Assembly (NCBI RefSeq): GCF_947488025.1 | Contig: NZ_CANKYS010000003.1 | Span: 1 to 64,000, forward strand | Origin: an uncultured Nocardioides sp. | GTDB lineage: Bacteria; Actinomycetota; Actinomycetes; Propionibacteriales; Nocardioidaceae | DNA length: 64,000 nucleotides | Reading direction: 5' to 3' | Part shown: in pieces, positions 17,798-26,396 of the stretch | How the letters are laid out: the number at the start of each line of letters is the position of its first letter | Numbering within the stretch: the first letter of the stretch is position 1 | Position numbers and translations under genes: made by a program | Notes under the pieces: generated by a model | Database searches by the model: none | Told to the model about the DNA's origin: nothing | The model's input: only the letters and a program-made list of their open reading frames with translations

Positions 17798-18097
17798 TCA
17801 GCCTAGGTCTGGGCGCTTGATGCGCTTGGGCGCGGTCGGCAGGTGCAACGGCGGCGAGGGGGCGCCCTGTTCCCGAGGTGGCTCGGCGCCGTCGCCCTCG
17901 TCGAGCCAGCCGTCGTGCGTGTCGACGAGGACCTCGAGCATGAACGCCGGGGCATCGCTGAGGACCGCCCACGGGTGGTCCTCGTCGTCGTCCTCGCCCG
18001 CCAGCCGCTCGCGCTCGACGTGTGCCTCGAAGCCGTCCGCGCGGAGCCGGTCCACGACCGCCCGCGCGTCGTCCTCGTCGAAGAAAATCGCCCTCAC
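17798..18097 (-). CDS. Hypothetical small acidic protein
   Basis: A 99-aa conserved-looking protein that I do not recognise. Its first half (VRAIFFDEDDARAVVDRLRAD) resembles a small ferredoxin-like alpha-beta fold, with a short charged tail rich in Pro and Lys. I prefer GTG at 18097 to ATG at 18106 because a GAGAAT/GGAG element has proper spacing only to the GTG. It lies 5 bp upstream of the mshB start and is divergent from the next gene. Confidence 0.55.
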   Translation of the reverse strand: MRAIFFDEDDARAVVDRLRADGFEAHVERERLAGEDDDEDHPWAVLSDAPAFMLEVLVDTHDGWLDEGDGAEPPREQGAPSPPLHLPTAPKRIKRPDLG

Positions 18098-18142
18098 GGG
18101 GGCCATTCTCCATCGGGCCGGGTCTCCCCCGACGCCGCTGGC

Positions 18143-18148
18143 TAGTGT
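18143..18148 (+). promoter_or_regulatory. -10 box TAGTGT, leaderless start
   Basis: The hexamer ends 6 nt before the ATG at 18155 and no Shine-Dalgarno is present. Confidence 0.5.
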
Positions 18149-18154
18149 CGTGGG

Positions 18155-19261
18155 ATGACCACCGCCTCGGAGTCGCCGTACGTCGAAGGGGTGCACCTGC
18201 GCCGCACCGACGAGAACGTCCGCGAGATCGCGGCCCTCGCCTCGGTGCTCGGCGAACCGACGGGGCTCGACGGGCTGCTGGACGACCTCAAGTACGACGT
18301 CCGGCGGGCCCGGGTCGTGCCCCGGCTGCTCGGCCGGGCCGTGCGCGAGGCCTACCGCTGGGACGACTACGACGAGCGCGACGAGCAGTGGTACCCCCAG
18401 GGCATCTCGACCAGCGCCGACTCCTCCGACACCGAGGACATCGGGGGTCGACGGGTGGTGGTGACGACGTGGTACTCCACCGGCCGGGACGGCGTGAAGC
18501 GCGGCTCGCGGGTGACCTTCGTCGACCTCGACTCCGGGAAGTACCGCCACGTCCTGCTGGTCTCGCCGGTCTTCGACAAGACCGGCCGCCTCACCCTGCG
18601 GCCGATGAAGATCCACGCCGGCGGCATCGTGTGGGCCGGCCCCTACCTCCACGTCGCGGCGACCGGACGCGGCTTCGTGACCGCGCGCGTCGACGACATC
18701 ATGCGGGTGGCCGGGGACGACGACCACCCGGACCGCTTCGGCATCGAGGGCTCGACCCTCTACTCCTACGGCCACCGCTACGTCCTGCCCGTGCGCTTCA
18801 CCTACCAGGCCTTCGCCGACGAGGGGCACGAGAAGCTGCGCTACTCCTTCATGTCGCTCGACCGGCGCTCCGAGCCGCCGGCGCTGCTGGCGGGTGAGTA
18901 CGCCCTCGACCCCGACGCCACGACCCGGCTCGCCCGCTACGAGCTCGACCCGGCGACGTGGCAGCTCGCCTCGGGCGACGACGGCTTCTCCCGACCGCTG
19001 GCGATCGACGAGGGCGGGGTCAGGCAGATGCAGGGTGCCGTCCTGGCCGGGGGCCGCTACCACGTCACGGTGTCGCACGGTCCGTGGATGCCGGGCAGCG
19101 TGTTCGCCGGCCGGCCCGGCTCGATGCGCGAGCGACGCTGGGCGCTGCCGATGGGCCCCGAGGACCTGACCTACTGGCCCTCCACCGACCGGATCTGGTC
19201 GCTCACCGAGCACCCGCGCCGGCGCTGGATCGTGTCGATGGACCGGCGCTTCTTCGACTGA
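18155..19261 (+). CDS. Conserved actinobacterial protein of unknown function
   Basis: A 368-aa protein with no signal peptide or membrane segment. It has repeated strand-turn-strand stretches with aromatic residues (YPQGISTSADS, FVDLDSGKYRHVLLV, GGIVWAGPYLHVAATGRGF), which suggest a beta-propeller-like fold. The annotation 'secreted protein' given to relatives is not supported here, because the N-terminus is charged. Its stop lies 2 bp from the stop of the convergent thioesterase gene. I cannot assign a function. Confidence 0.7.
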   Translation: MTTASESPYVEGVHLRRTDENVREIAALASVLGEPTGLDGLLDDLKYDVRRARVVPRLLGRAVREAYRWDDYDERDEQWYPQGISTSADSSDTEDIGGRRVVVTTWYSTGRDGVKRGSRVTFVDLDSGKYRHVLLVSPVFDKTGRLTLRPMKIHAGGIVWAGPYLHVAATGRGFVTARVDDIMRVAGDDDHPDRFGIEGSTLYSYGHRYVLPVRFTYQAFADEGHEKLRYSFMSLDRRSEPPALLAGEYALDPDATTRLARYELDPATWQLASGDDGFSRPLAIDEGGVRQMQGAVLAGGRYHVTVSHGPWMPGSVFAGRPGSMRERRWALPMGPEDLTYWPSTDRIWSLTEHPRRRWIVSMDRRFFD

Positions 19262-19263
19262 GG

Positions 19264-20070
19264 TCAGGAGCGCGGCTGCATCGCCAGCTGGCGGCTCTGC
19301 GCGACGAGCCGGCCCGCGGAGTCCCAGACCTCGCAGTCCTCCTCGAACATCCCGCCGGCGACGTTGCGGGTGCGGTGGGAGACCTTGAGCCAGCCGGGCG
19401 CCGGGACGGCCCGGACGTGGACGGTGAGCTCGAGGGTCGGCGCCCAGCCCGGACGTCCGAGGTCGAAGGTGACCGGCGGCAGGGCGTCGCACACCATCAG
19501 CAGGCCGACCGCGTCGACGTCGTGGCCGTCGGCCATCCGGAACCACGCCTGGATGTGGCCGTTGCCGCTCGGCGCGCCCATCGCCCACCCGACGCAGGCG
19601 GGGTCGAAGCGCATGTCGAAGCGCTCGAGCAGCGGCGCCGTCCGGCGTACGTCGTCGGGCGCGAGGGAGGCCGCGACGCACTCCTCGATCGGCGGCAGGG
19701 TCGGCTCCTCGGCCGTGGTGGCCACGTCGGACGGCATCGACCGCAGGTCGCCGTAGGTCGCGAGGGCGGTGAGGCGGGTGTCACCCTCCTGGCCGAGCTC
19801 GGCCGCCACGGTCGCGACCGAGCCGCCCTCGCGGAGCACGCGGGTGGAGACCTGCGCGGGACCGGGGCGGGAGGCGGAGAGGTAGTAGGCGCTGACCGTG
19901 AGCGGGTGCGGCTTGGCCGGTACGGCCTCGGCGACCGCCCGGCCGACGACACCGAGGAGGTAGCCGCCGTTGACACCGCCCCCGACCACCCAGCCGGGGT
20001 CCAGGTCGGCGCCGAAGAGGCCGTCGCCGGCCGCGGTCACGGAGGTGTGGGTGTCCCACTCGGAGGCCAT
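19264..20070 (-). CDS. Acyl-CoA thioesterase family protein (double hot-dog)
   Basis: A 268-aa protein with two hot-dog-like halves. The first has GVNGGYLLGVVGRAV and PHPLTVSAYYLSASRPGP, and the second ends in GMFEEDCEVWDSAGRLVAQSRQLA, typical of TesB-like actinobacterial thioesterases that hydrolyse fatty acyl-CoA. Substrate length cannot be told. A TAGGCT box (20077-20082) 6 nt before the ATG suggests a leaderless transcript. Confidence 0.85.
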   Translation of the reverse strand: MASEWDTHTSVTAAGDGLFGADLDPGWVVGGGVNGGYLLGVVGRAVAEAVPAKPHPLTVSAYYLSASRPGPAQVSTRVLREGGSVATVAAELGQEGDTRLTALATYGDLRSMPSDVATTAEEPTLPPIEECVAASLAPDDVRRTAPLLERFDMRFDPACVGWAMGAPSGNGHIQAWFRMADGHDVDAVGLLMVCDALPPVTFDLGRPGWAPTLELTVHVRAVPAPGWLKVSHRTRNVAGGMFEEDCEVWDSAGRLVAQSRQLAMQPRS

Positions 20071-20095
20071 CCTCCGAGCCTAGGTCCGGCTCACC

Positions 20096-21163
20096 TCAGC
20101 GCGCGCGGAGCCACCTGGTGACCTGCGGCACACCGTCGAGCCAGCCCAGCTCGGCGGCGTACAGCGCCCGTCGCCCGCGCTGTCGCGGCTTGTGGTCCCA
20201 CTTCCCGGTCCCGGAGCACGGGAGCGCGGTGCCGCGGCAGGTCCAGCCGTGGAGGAACATCGTCAGCTCGCCGTCGCGCCGCTCGACCAGGTCGGCGCCC
20301 CCCGGCCCGCACAGGCCGGTGGTCGTCGTGTCCAGGAACACCCCGCCCACGGCCGCCGTCCAGTCGAGCAGGGCGGTCGAGCGGCGCCAGGTCGTCGCGT
20401 AGCCGCAGCGCGTCCAGTCGCCCTCGGAGGACAGGAGCACGTAGCCCTCAGGCCGCAGGGTGAGCACGGGGTTCTCCAGGACGCCCTCGGAGCGCACCAG
20501 CTCGAGGCTCGTCGCCCCGGGCTTCACCGACTGCCCGTCGCGGGTCAGGGCGACGAGGCGGACGGTGGACGGGATCCGGTCGGTCTTGTAGAGCAGGTAC
20601 GACGACCCGTCGGCGTCGCGGAAGAAGGACGGGTCGATCACCCCGGCGCGCGGCAGCGTCGGGTCGCGCGGCAGCAACGGGTCCTGCGCGGTCGGCGTGC
20701 CGGCGTACGACGGGCACACGAGCGGGGCGCTCCCCACGGGCCGGAACGGGCCGCGGGCGGCGCGCGAGCGGGCCACCCCGATGCAGCGGCCGTGCTCGCC
20801 CATCCCCTTGACCGGGGTGGCGTAGTAGAGGAGCCAGCGGCCGCGCACCCGCGCCACGTCGACCGCCCACACCCCGCCCTGGCGCGACCAGGACGGCTTG
20901 TGGGTCAGCAGGCCGGGTCCGCGCCGCCACGGGCCGTCGGCCTGGCGCGACCAGGCGTGCGGCACCAGGTCACCGGTGGCGTAGGCGACCAGCCCGCCGG
21001 GCGCGGCGACGACCGCCGGATCGGGGAAGTCGACGTTGAGCACCGGGCGCGGCACCCACTCCTCGGCCGACGCAGCCGACGCGGCGGACGCGGGACGGGC
21101 CAGCGTCAGCAGGGACGCGGCGAGCAGCAGCACGAGCAGGCGCGCTGCTCCTCGGTTCGGCAC
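20096..21163 (-). CDS. Secreted GH43-like five-bladed propeller protein
   Basis: A 355-aa secreted protein with a signal peptide (hydrophobic residues 9-27, cleavage near the Ala-rich PASAASAASA). The mature part has the opening PVLNVDFPDPAVVA and repeated blades, plus VIDPSFFRDADGSSYLLYKTD, as in glycoside hydrolase family 43 and related enzymes. Candidate acids are Asp in FPDP and Asp in IDPSFF. It probably acts on extracellular arabinan- or xylan-like glycans, but the substrate is a guess. TAGGTT (21170-21175) lies 6 nt before the GTG start. Confidence 0.75.
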   Translation of the reverse strand: MPNRGAARLLVLLLAASLLTLARPASAASAASAEEWVPRPVLNVDFPDPAVVAAPGGLVAYATGDLVPHAWSRQADGPWRRGPGLLTHKPSWSRQGGVWAVDVARVRGRWLLYYATPVKGMGEHGRCIGVARSRAARGPFRPVGSAPLVCPSYAGTPTAQDPLLPRDPTLPRAGVIDPSFFRDADGSSYLLYKTDRIPSTVRLVALTRDGQSVKPGATSLELVRSEGVLENPVLTLRPEGYVLLSSEGDWTRCGYATTWRRSTALLDWTAAVGGVFLDTTTTGLCGPGGADLVERRDGELTMFLHGWTCRGTALPCSGTGKWDHKPRQRGRRALYAAELGWLDGVPQVTRWLRAR

Positions 21164-21188
21164 CGGGGGAACCTACCCCGGCGTCGGT

Positions 21189-21803
21189 TCACGCGGGCAA
21201 CATCCGGCGCAGTGCCTCGATGCTCCAGCGGGGCGCGACCCCGTCGGCGGCCGCCAGGTAGCCGGCGCGGGCGTCGGCGTCCAGCCCGAACCCGTCCGTC
21301 AGGCCCTCGAGCATCGTGCGGACGTACGCCGCCGACGGGGCGGCGGCCGCCGGGACGCGCGTGCCGGTGAGGGTGAGGAGGCGGTGCCCGTCAAGCTCGC
21401 CCAGGTCGAGCAGGACGTCGTAGGTGCGGGAGAGCCCGTGGCGGGTCGGCCGGCCGTCGGCGGCGAGGACCAGGTCCGCGCCCACCGGTCGCCGCGCCTC
21501 CTGCGCGACGAGGTCGCCGAGCTGGTCGAGGCCCAGCAGGTAGGCACGCGCGTGGACGACGCCGTCACCACCGGGGACGAAGAAGGCCATCCCGCCTCCC
21601 CACACCCCCGACTCCCCCGCGAAGGACAGGCGACCGGGCAGCTTGACGGGCCGGTGGGCCCGGGGCGGGGACGGGTCGCGGCACCCGTCGTAGTCGCGGG
21701 CGGCTCCCGGGGGCCGCCCGCCGGAGAGGTAGCAGCCCAGCCGCGCGGGAGACAGGTTCGTCCCGTAGGCGGCGTACCAGACGTGGGTCCCGGGGTCGGT
21801 CAC
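21189..21803 (-). CDS. Gamma-glutamylcyclotransferase-fold protein
   Basis: A 204-aa protein that opens with VWYAAYGTNLSPARLGCYL, the YGxN substrate loop of the gamma-glutamylcyclotransferase (BtrG/AIG2) fold. Relatives are often mislabelled 'histone deacetylase'. The fold acts on gamma-glutamyl or similar amide-linked amino groups. Its GTG start overlaps the stop of the ATP-grasp gene (GTGA). It may reverse or process the product of that ligase; this is inference from context only. Confidence 0.65.
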   Translation of the reverse strand: MTDPGTHVWYAAYGTNLSPARLGCYLSGGRPPGAARDYDGCRDPSPPRAHRPVKLPGRLSFAGESGVWGGGMAFFVPGGDGVVHARAYLLGLDQLGDLVAQEARRPVGADLVLAADGRPTRHGLSRTYDVLLDLGELDGHRLLTLTGTRVPAAAAPSAAYVRTMLEGLTDGFGLDADARAGYLAAADGVAPRWSIEALRRMLPA

Positions 21804-23374
21804 GTGGCCGTGGTCCCCGGCACGAGGGCCAGCGTGGCCTCCTCGAGCAGTGCCTCCGTGGCGTCCTGGTAGGTCTGCCAGGCCTGCTCGGGGCTGTCTC
21901 CGATCGCCGTCATGCCGAGCCTGCCGCACTCGGTGACGCAGCTGAGCATGTGGAACACCACGCCCGTCTTGCGGGAGTGGTCGAAGTGCAGCCGCTTGCG
22001 CACCACGACGTCGAACACGTCGCGCGGGGTGAGCGCCTTGAGCCGGTCGTCCTCGAGGTGGTCGGTCGCGACCAGGAACTTGGGGGTGCCGGACGCGTCC
22101 CGGTAGAGCCCGGCTGCGCCGTCGTACTCCCCTTCGACGAGGAACTGCAGGGTGAGGAAGGGGTGCGTGGTGCCGCCCTTGCGGAGGTTGAGCTCGATCG
22201 CGTGGGCGGTCCAGTCGCCGGCGCCGTCGCGGACGGTGACGAAGTCGACGGCGAAGCGCCCGAGCACGCCGCGCGCTGCGAGGTCGCGCCCGACGACCAT
22301 GGCCGGCTCGGAGATCAGGCGGGAGTACGCCGGGTCGGCGGGGAACACGCAGCCGAGGTACTTCTGCCCGCTCGCTCCCCCGAGCAGCTGGTCGTGGGTC
22401 GACAGGAGCTCGACGGTCCGGTCGGGCAGCACCCGCATCTGGACGCTCGGGCTGGTGAGCGCCGTCCCCGTGATCCGCTCCTCGACCACGCCGCCGAGGC
22501 GCTCGAAGCCGGCGAGGAACTCGCTCACGGCCAGGTCCGCCGCCTCGGGCTGCAGCCCGCCGATGCGGCCGCGCACGGCGGGCTCCTCGTCGGGATCGCC
22601 GGGGGCGGGCAGCCCGGTGACGTCGACGAGCGCGTTGCCCGACCCGGACACGCCCTCGTTGATCTTCACGATGACCTCCGCCAGGGACGGCATCGCGGCC
22701 CGCATCCGCCTCGTCGCCGACACGAGGTCGTCCACCGTGCGGAGGCCCTCGGCCCCGGCGGGCGCACGGACGCCGGCCTCCGCGAACAGTCGGCGGCACC
22801 CGGACTTGCTGCCGAGCGACGCCAGCCGCGGGTCCGACCCGTACATCGGGATGCCGAGGCTGATCGCGACGTCGCGCTCGAGCTCGGTCGTCGTGTAGGG
22901 GATCAGGTGGCTGATCGATCGGTCGGGGACCAGGTCGCGGATGCGGTGCAGCACCCGCGGCCGGTCGAGCACCTTCTGGCTCAGCGGCCGCACCGACGCG
23001 TCGCCGACCGACACCAGCCGCAGCCGCCGGCGCGCGTTGCTGGGGATGACGCCGGGCAGCAGGCCGAGGTAGTAGTCGACGATCTCGTCGGCGATGGGCG
23101 AGGAGGTGACGTAGACGAGGGTCAGCATCGGCTGCCGCAGGAGCAGCAGCTGGAACAGCGCACGCTCCTCCATCGCCTGCATCAACGTCCCGCTCGTCGC
23201 CGTCGAGCTCTCGAGGCTGATCGACGGCACGACGACCGCCGACTCCTCGGGCCGGTCGGTCCGCATGGCGTCCCACACCTGCGGCAGGTGCTGCTGCAGG
23301 TCGTCGAAGACGGCGTAGCGCTGCTCCTCGTCCAGGTCCGCCAGGGTCGTCGCAGCGCCCGCCACCGTGTCCAT
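21800..23374 (-). CDS. PGM1-like ATP-grasp peptide ligase
   Basis: A 524-aa protein with a pre-ATP-grasp N-terminal domain (about residues 45-190, with PSISLES, YVTSSPIADEIVDYYLGLLPG and IPYTTTELERDVAISLGIPMYG), a central ATP-grasp domain (VIVKINEGVSGSGNA, then SVQMRVLPDRTVELLSTHDQLL, and the metal site AIELNLRKGGTTHPFL), and a C-terminal domain. This layout fits the pheganomycin-ligase (PGM1) group, which joins carboxylates to amino groups with ATP. An AGG-rich Shine-Dalgarno (GGGAGG) precedes the ATG by about 7 nt. It follows the receiver-cyclase gene by 4 bp. Both substrates are unknown. Confidence 0.75.
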   Translation of the reverse strand: MDTVAGAATTLADLDEEQRYAVFDDLQQHLPQVWDAMRTDRPEESAVVVPSISLESSTATSGTLMQAMEERALFQLLLLRQPMLTLVYVTSSPIADEIVDYYLGLLPGVIPSNARRRLRLVSVGDASVRPLSQKVLDRPRVLHRIRDLVPDRSISHLIPYTTTELERDVAISLGIPMYGSDPRLASLGSKSGCRRLFAEAGVRAPAGAEGLRTVDDLVSATRRMRAAMPSLAEVIVKINEGVSGSGNALVDVTGLPAPGDPDEEPAVRGRIGGLQPEAADLAVSEFLAGFERLGGVVEERITGTALTSPSVQMRVLPDRTVELLSTHDQLLGGASGQKYLGCVFPADPAYSRLISEPAMVVGRDLAARGVLGRFAVDFVTVRDGAGDWTAHAIELNLRKGGTTHPFLTLQFLVEGEYDGAAGLYRDASGTPKFLVATDHLEDDRLKALTPRDVFDVVVRKRLHFDHSRKTGVVFHMLSCVTECGRLGMTAIGDSPEQAWQTYQDATEALLEEATLALVPGTTAT

Positions 23375-23378
23375 CCGC

Positions 23379-24500
23379 CTACCTCCCGGTCGTCTCCAGC
23401 ACGTCGTGGACCCGCACGGGCCGGCTGAAGCCCTTGGGCTGCACGTCGCCGACCACGTCGGCCGCGACCAGCTCCTCGACCTGCGCCAGCACGCGGTCGG
23501 TCACCAGCACCTGCCACGGACCGGCGTCGGAGCAGAGCCGGGCCGCGAGGTTGGTGACGCTGCCGATGGCCGCGTAGTCCGAGCGACCGGGATAGCCGAT
23601 CCGGCCCAGCGTGGCGAACCCTTGCGCCACACCCACCCCGAGCGACAGGTCGTGCCCGCGGCGCGCCCAGCCGGACGCGAGACGTCGTACGTCCTCACGC
23701 ACCGCGAGCGACATCGCGATCGCCGCCCCGGCCGGCTCGGGCACAGGGACGGGGTCGTTGAAGAACACCATCACGCCGTCACCGGTGAACCGCTCCAGCG
23801 TCCCGCCGTGCTCCTCGATCCGCGTCCCGAGCGCCAGGTGGAACTCGCCGAGGACGTGCATCACCTCCTCGGGCTCCGAGGCCTCGGCGAAGGAGGTGAA
23901 GCCGCGGAAGTCGCAGAAGACCACGACGATCTCGCGGCGGTGGCTGGCCAGGAGTCCCTCGTCGTTGACGACGACGTCGGCCAGCTGCGGGGACAGGAAG
24001 CGGCGCAGCCGGCCCATGCGCTCGATCTCCTCGACCTGGGCGGCCACCCGGGCCTCGAGCTCGCGGTTCCAGGTGGCGATCTCGGCCGCCTGGCGGCGGA
24101 CGGTGTCGTGGTAGCCCTTGATCCGTGCGAGCGACCGGACCCGCGCGAGCAGCTCGGACTGGTCGAAGGGCTTGGTGATGAAGTCGTCGGCGCCGGCCTC
24201 GAGGCCCTCGAGCCGCTGCGCGCCGCCACCGGCGGTGATCATCACGACCGGGAGGAACTCGGTGCGGGGGTCCTGCCGGATCCGCCGGCAGACCTCGCAC
24301 CCGTCCATGCCGGGCATCTGCACGTCGAGCAGGACGACGTCGACGGCGGTCGACGCGAGCAGGTCGAGGGCCTCCGGCCCGCTCGAGGCCGACAGGACCT
24401 CGAAGCCCCGCGGCGAGAGCACTGCGTCGAGGAGGCGGAGGTTCGTCGGCTGGTCGTCGACCGCGAGCACGGTCCGGCGGGGCAGGACCTGGCCGGTCAC
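23379..24500 (-). CDS. Receiver-domain adenylate/guanylate cyclase
   Basis: A 373-aa signalling protein. Residues 9-125 form a response-regulator receiver domain with acidic pair Asp15/Asp16, phospho-acceptor Asp59 (LLDVQMPG) and Lys110. A helical or coiled-coil linker (130-165) leads to a class III cyclase domain (190-370) with metal ligands Asp197 (FCDFRGFTSF) and Asp241 (FTGDGVMVFF) and the transition-state pair Asn317/Arg321 (SVTNLAARL). All catalytic residues are present, so it should make cAMP or cGMP when phosphorylated. It overlaps the upstream response regulator (ATGA) and precedes the ATP-grasp gene by 4 bp. Confidence 0.88.
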   Translation of the reverse strand: MTGQVLPRRTVLAVDDQPTNLRLLDAVLSPRGFEVLSASSGPEALDLLASTAVDVVLLDVQMPGMDGCEVCRRIRQDPRTEFLPVVMITAGGGAQRLEGLEAGADDFITKPFDQSELLARVRSLARIKGYHDTVRRQAAEIATWNRELEARVAAQVEEIERMGRLRRFLSPQLADVVVNDEGLLASHRREIVVVFCDFRGFTSFAEASEPEEVMHVLGEFHLALGTRIEEHGGTLERFTGDGVMVFFNDPVPVPEPAGAAIAMSLAVREDVRRLASGWARRGHDLSLGVGVAQGFATLGRIGYPGRSDYAAIGSVTNLAARLCSDAGPWQVLVTDRVLAQVEELVAADVVGDVQPKGFSRPVRVHDVLETTGR

Positions 24501-24904
24501 GACCCTCCTCCGGCCAGGAAGCGCTCCACGTGCCCGGGGAGCGATCGCGGACTGATCGGCTTCTCCAGGTAGCCGTCGAACCCCGCGCTCCGTGCCCGGT
24601 CGCGGTCCTCGGCCATCGCCAGGGCGGTCACGGCGACGACGGGCACGCCGTCTGGCAGGACGCCGTCACGCAGCCGGCGCAGCGTCTCGTGGCCGTCGAT
24701 GCCCGGCAGCTGAAGGTCGAGCAGCACGAGGTCGGGCGGCTCGCTCGCCGCGGACGCCACCCCCAGCTCGCCCGTGGCCGCCGCTGCCACGTCGTAGCCG
24801 GCATGCTCGAGGACGTCGCGCACCAGCTTGAGGTTGAGCGCGTTGTCCTCGACCACCAGGACCTTGGGGCTCACGACACACCACCGCCTCGGGCCTTGTT
24901 CCAT
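24497..24904 (-). CDS. Stand-alone response regulator (DivK-like)
   Basis: A single receiver domain of about 125-135 aa with VLVVEDNALN, phospho-acceptor Asp63 in LLDLQLPGIDG, and Lys115 in YLEKPIS. It has no output domain, so it probably relays phosphate or binds a partner kinase. ATG at 24904 has AAGGA 8 nt upstream; GTG at 24874 (VSPKVLVVED) is the alternative start. It heads the four-gene operon with the receiver-cyclase, the ATP-grasp ligase and the cyclotransferase-fold gene. No histidine kinase is encoded nearby. Confidence 0.85.
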   Translation of the reverse strand: MEQGPRRWCVVSPKVLVVEDNALNLKLVRDVLEHAGYDVAAAATGELGVASAASEPPDLVLLDLQLPGIDGHETLRRLRDGVLPDGVPVVAVTALAMAEDRDRARSAGFDGYLEKPISPRSLPGHVERFLAGGGS

Positions 24905-24983
24905 GGCACCGTCCTTGCAGCCCCCCGCTTGTCGAGTGTGCTCCCGCGGTGCGGCACCGGCAAGCCCCGAATTGGGGGAACGG

Positions 24984-25037
24984 CCGGGACGTCATGGACT
25001 TCCGGGGTTCGCACCGGCCCTTTCCATGACGTCCCGG
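24984..25037. repeat. 15-bp perfect inverted repeat between P450 and response regulator
   Basis: Arms CCGGGACGTCATGGA (24984-24998) and TCCATGACGTCCCGG (25023-25037) flank a 24-nt spacer with its own CCGG pairing. It lies just downstream of the P450 stop and upstream of the response-regulator operon, so it could be the P450 terminator or an operator for the operon. The GACGTC cores are themselves palindromic. Confidence 0.5.
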
Positions 25038-25055
25038 GTCGGGGACGGTGGCCGA

Positions 25056-26363
25056 TCAGGGCCGCAGCGTGGCCGGCAGCGTCTCGAAGCCGCGCAGGAT
25101 GCGGGTCTCGCGGCGGCGGGCACCGGACTCGAGCCGCAGGTCGGGGAAGCGCTCCCAGATCGCCCGCAGCCCGACCTCGCCCTCCATCCGCGCGAGCTGG
25201 GCGCCGAGGCAGTGGTGGCGACCGGCGGAGAAGGAGATGTGGTCGCGCGCGTTGGGGCGGGCCACGTCGAAGCGCAGCGGGTCGGCGAAGACGTCGGGGT
25301 CGCGGTTGGCACCGCCGAGGATCGCGGTGACCATCGACCCGCCGCGCACCACCCGGCCCGCGACCTCCGTGTCGCGGACCGCCATGCGGCCGGTGAGCAG
25401 CACGGGCGGGTCGAGCCGCAGCGCCTCCTCGACGACGTTGGGCCACAGGGACGGGTCGGCCCTCACACGGGCGCGCTCGTCGGGGTGGTCGTGCAGCAGC
25501 GCGATGCCGTTGCCGAGGAGGTTGACGGTCGTCTCGAAGCCGGCGGCCAGGACCAGGCCGGCCGTCGCCTTCAGTTCGGTCTCGTCGAGCCCGCGGCCCT
25601 CCTCGCGGACCGCGACGAGCTGGCTGAGCAGGTCGTCGCCCGGCGTCCGGCGCAGCGTCTCGAGGTGCCGGCCGAGCCAGGCGTCGAACTGCGCGAGCGC
25701 CCGCGTGACGGACCGGTAGCGCCGGAAGCCCAGCCCGAGGTCGAGGCTCGGCGCGGCGGCCGAGCCGAAGTCGAGCACCTGGCCCCGCTCCTGCTCGGGC
25801 ACCCCGAGGATCTCGGCGATGACGGTGACGGGCAGCACCGAGCAGTAGGTCTCGACGAGGTCCACGGGGTCGGACGCCCGCGCCTCCAGCGAGTCGAGCA
25901 GGTCGGCGGCGATCTCCTCGGTCCGCTCGCGCAGCCGCTCCACCGCCCGCATGGTGAAGACGCGGGTGACGAGCTTGCGGTAGCGGGTGTGGTCGGGCGG
26001 CTCGGTCACGAGCAGCGACGGCGGCTCGACCGGGTGGAGCGTGCTCGGCGCGGCCCACCGGGAGACCCGGCCGAGCGGACCCTGCGCCGTGGGCAGCCCG
26101 GTTCGGAAGTCGTCGCTGGTCAGCACGTGGCGTACGGCGGCGTGGCTGGTGGTGACGTGGCCGATGCGGGAGCGGTAGAGCGGGCCGTGCGACCGGATCT
26201 CCTCGACGAGGTCGAACACCTCGTAGGAACCGGTCGCGCCGAGCCGGATGAGCCGGGCCTGCAGGTCGCCCCGCGCAGCCGCGCGACGCAGGAACAGCGT
26301 CGGCAGGCCGTGCGCGACGCCCCAGTGCACCGCCGACCTGAGCTCACTGGTGGGCGCCGCCAT
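25056..26363 (-). CDS. Cytochrome P450
   Basis: A 435-aa soluble bacterial P450 monooxygenase. The I-helix motif AAGFETTVNLLGNGI holds the acid-alcohol pair region, NVVEEALRLDPPV gives the ExxR motif, and FSAGRHHCLGAQLARME holds the heme-ligating Cys. Substrate is unknown; electrons may come from a ferredoxin such as the fdxA product, though the two are not linked. A TACCCT box (26370-26375) 6 nt before the ATG suggests a leaderless mRNA. The gene is divergent from the DUF3054 gene. Confidence 0.92.
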   Translation of the reverse strand: MAAPTSELRSAVHWGVAHGLPTLFLRRAAARGDLQARLIRLGATGSYEVFDLVEEIRSHGPLYRSRIGHVTTSHAAVRHVLTSDDFRTGLPTAQGPLGRVSRWAAPSTLHPVEPPSLLVTEPPDHTRYRKLVTRVFTMRAVERLRERTEEIAADLLDSLEARASDPVDLVETYCSVLPVTVIAEILGVPEQERGQVLDFGSAAAPSLDLGLGFRRYRSVTRALAQFDAWLGRHLETLRRTPGDDLLSQLVAVREEGRGLDETELKATAGLVLAAGFETTVNLLGNGIALLHDHPDERARVRADPSLWPNVVEEALRLDPPVLLTGRMAVRDTEVAGRVVRGGSMVTAILGGANRDPDVFADPLRFDVARPNARDHISFSAGRHHCLGAQLARMEGEVGLRAIWERFPDLRLESGARRRETRILRGFETLPATLRP

Positions 26364-26383
26364 GACCCGAGGGTAGTGCTGCC

Positions 26384-26389
26384 TAGGCT
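26384..26389 (+). promoter_or_regulatory. -10 box TAGGCT, leaderless DUF3054 gene
   Basis: The hexamer ends 7 nt before the ATG at 26397 and no Shine-Dalgarno is visible. Confidence 0.5.
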
Positions 26390-26396
26390 GGCGGCC

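Noticed and set aside
21189..21803. Histone deacetylase label for the YGTN protein
   Set aside because: The YGxN loop and size fit the gamma-glutamylcyclotransferase fold; no deacetylase metal motif is visible.
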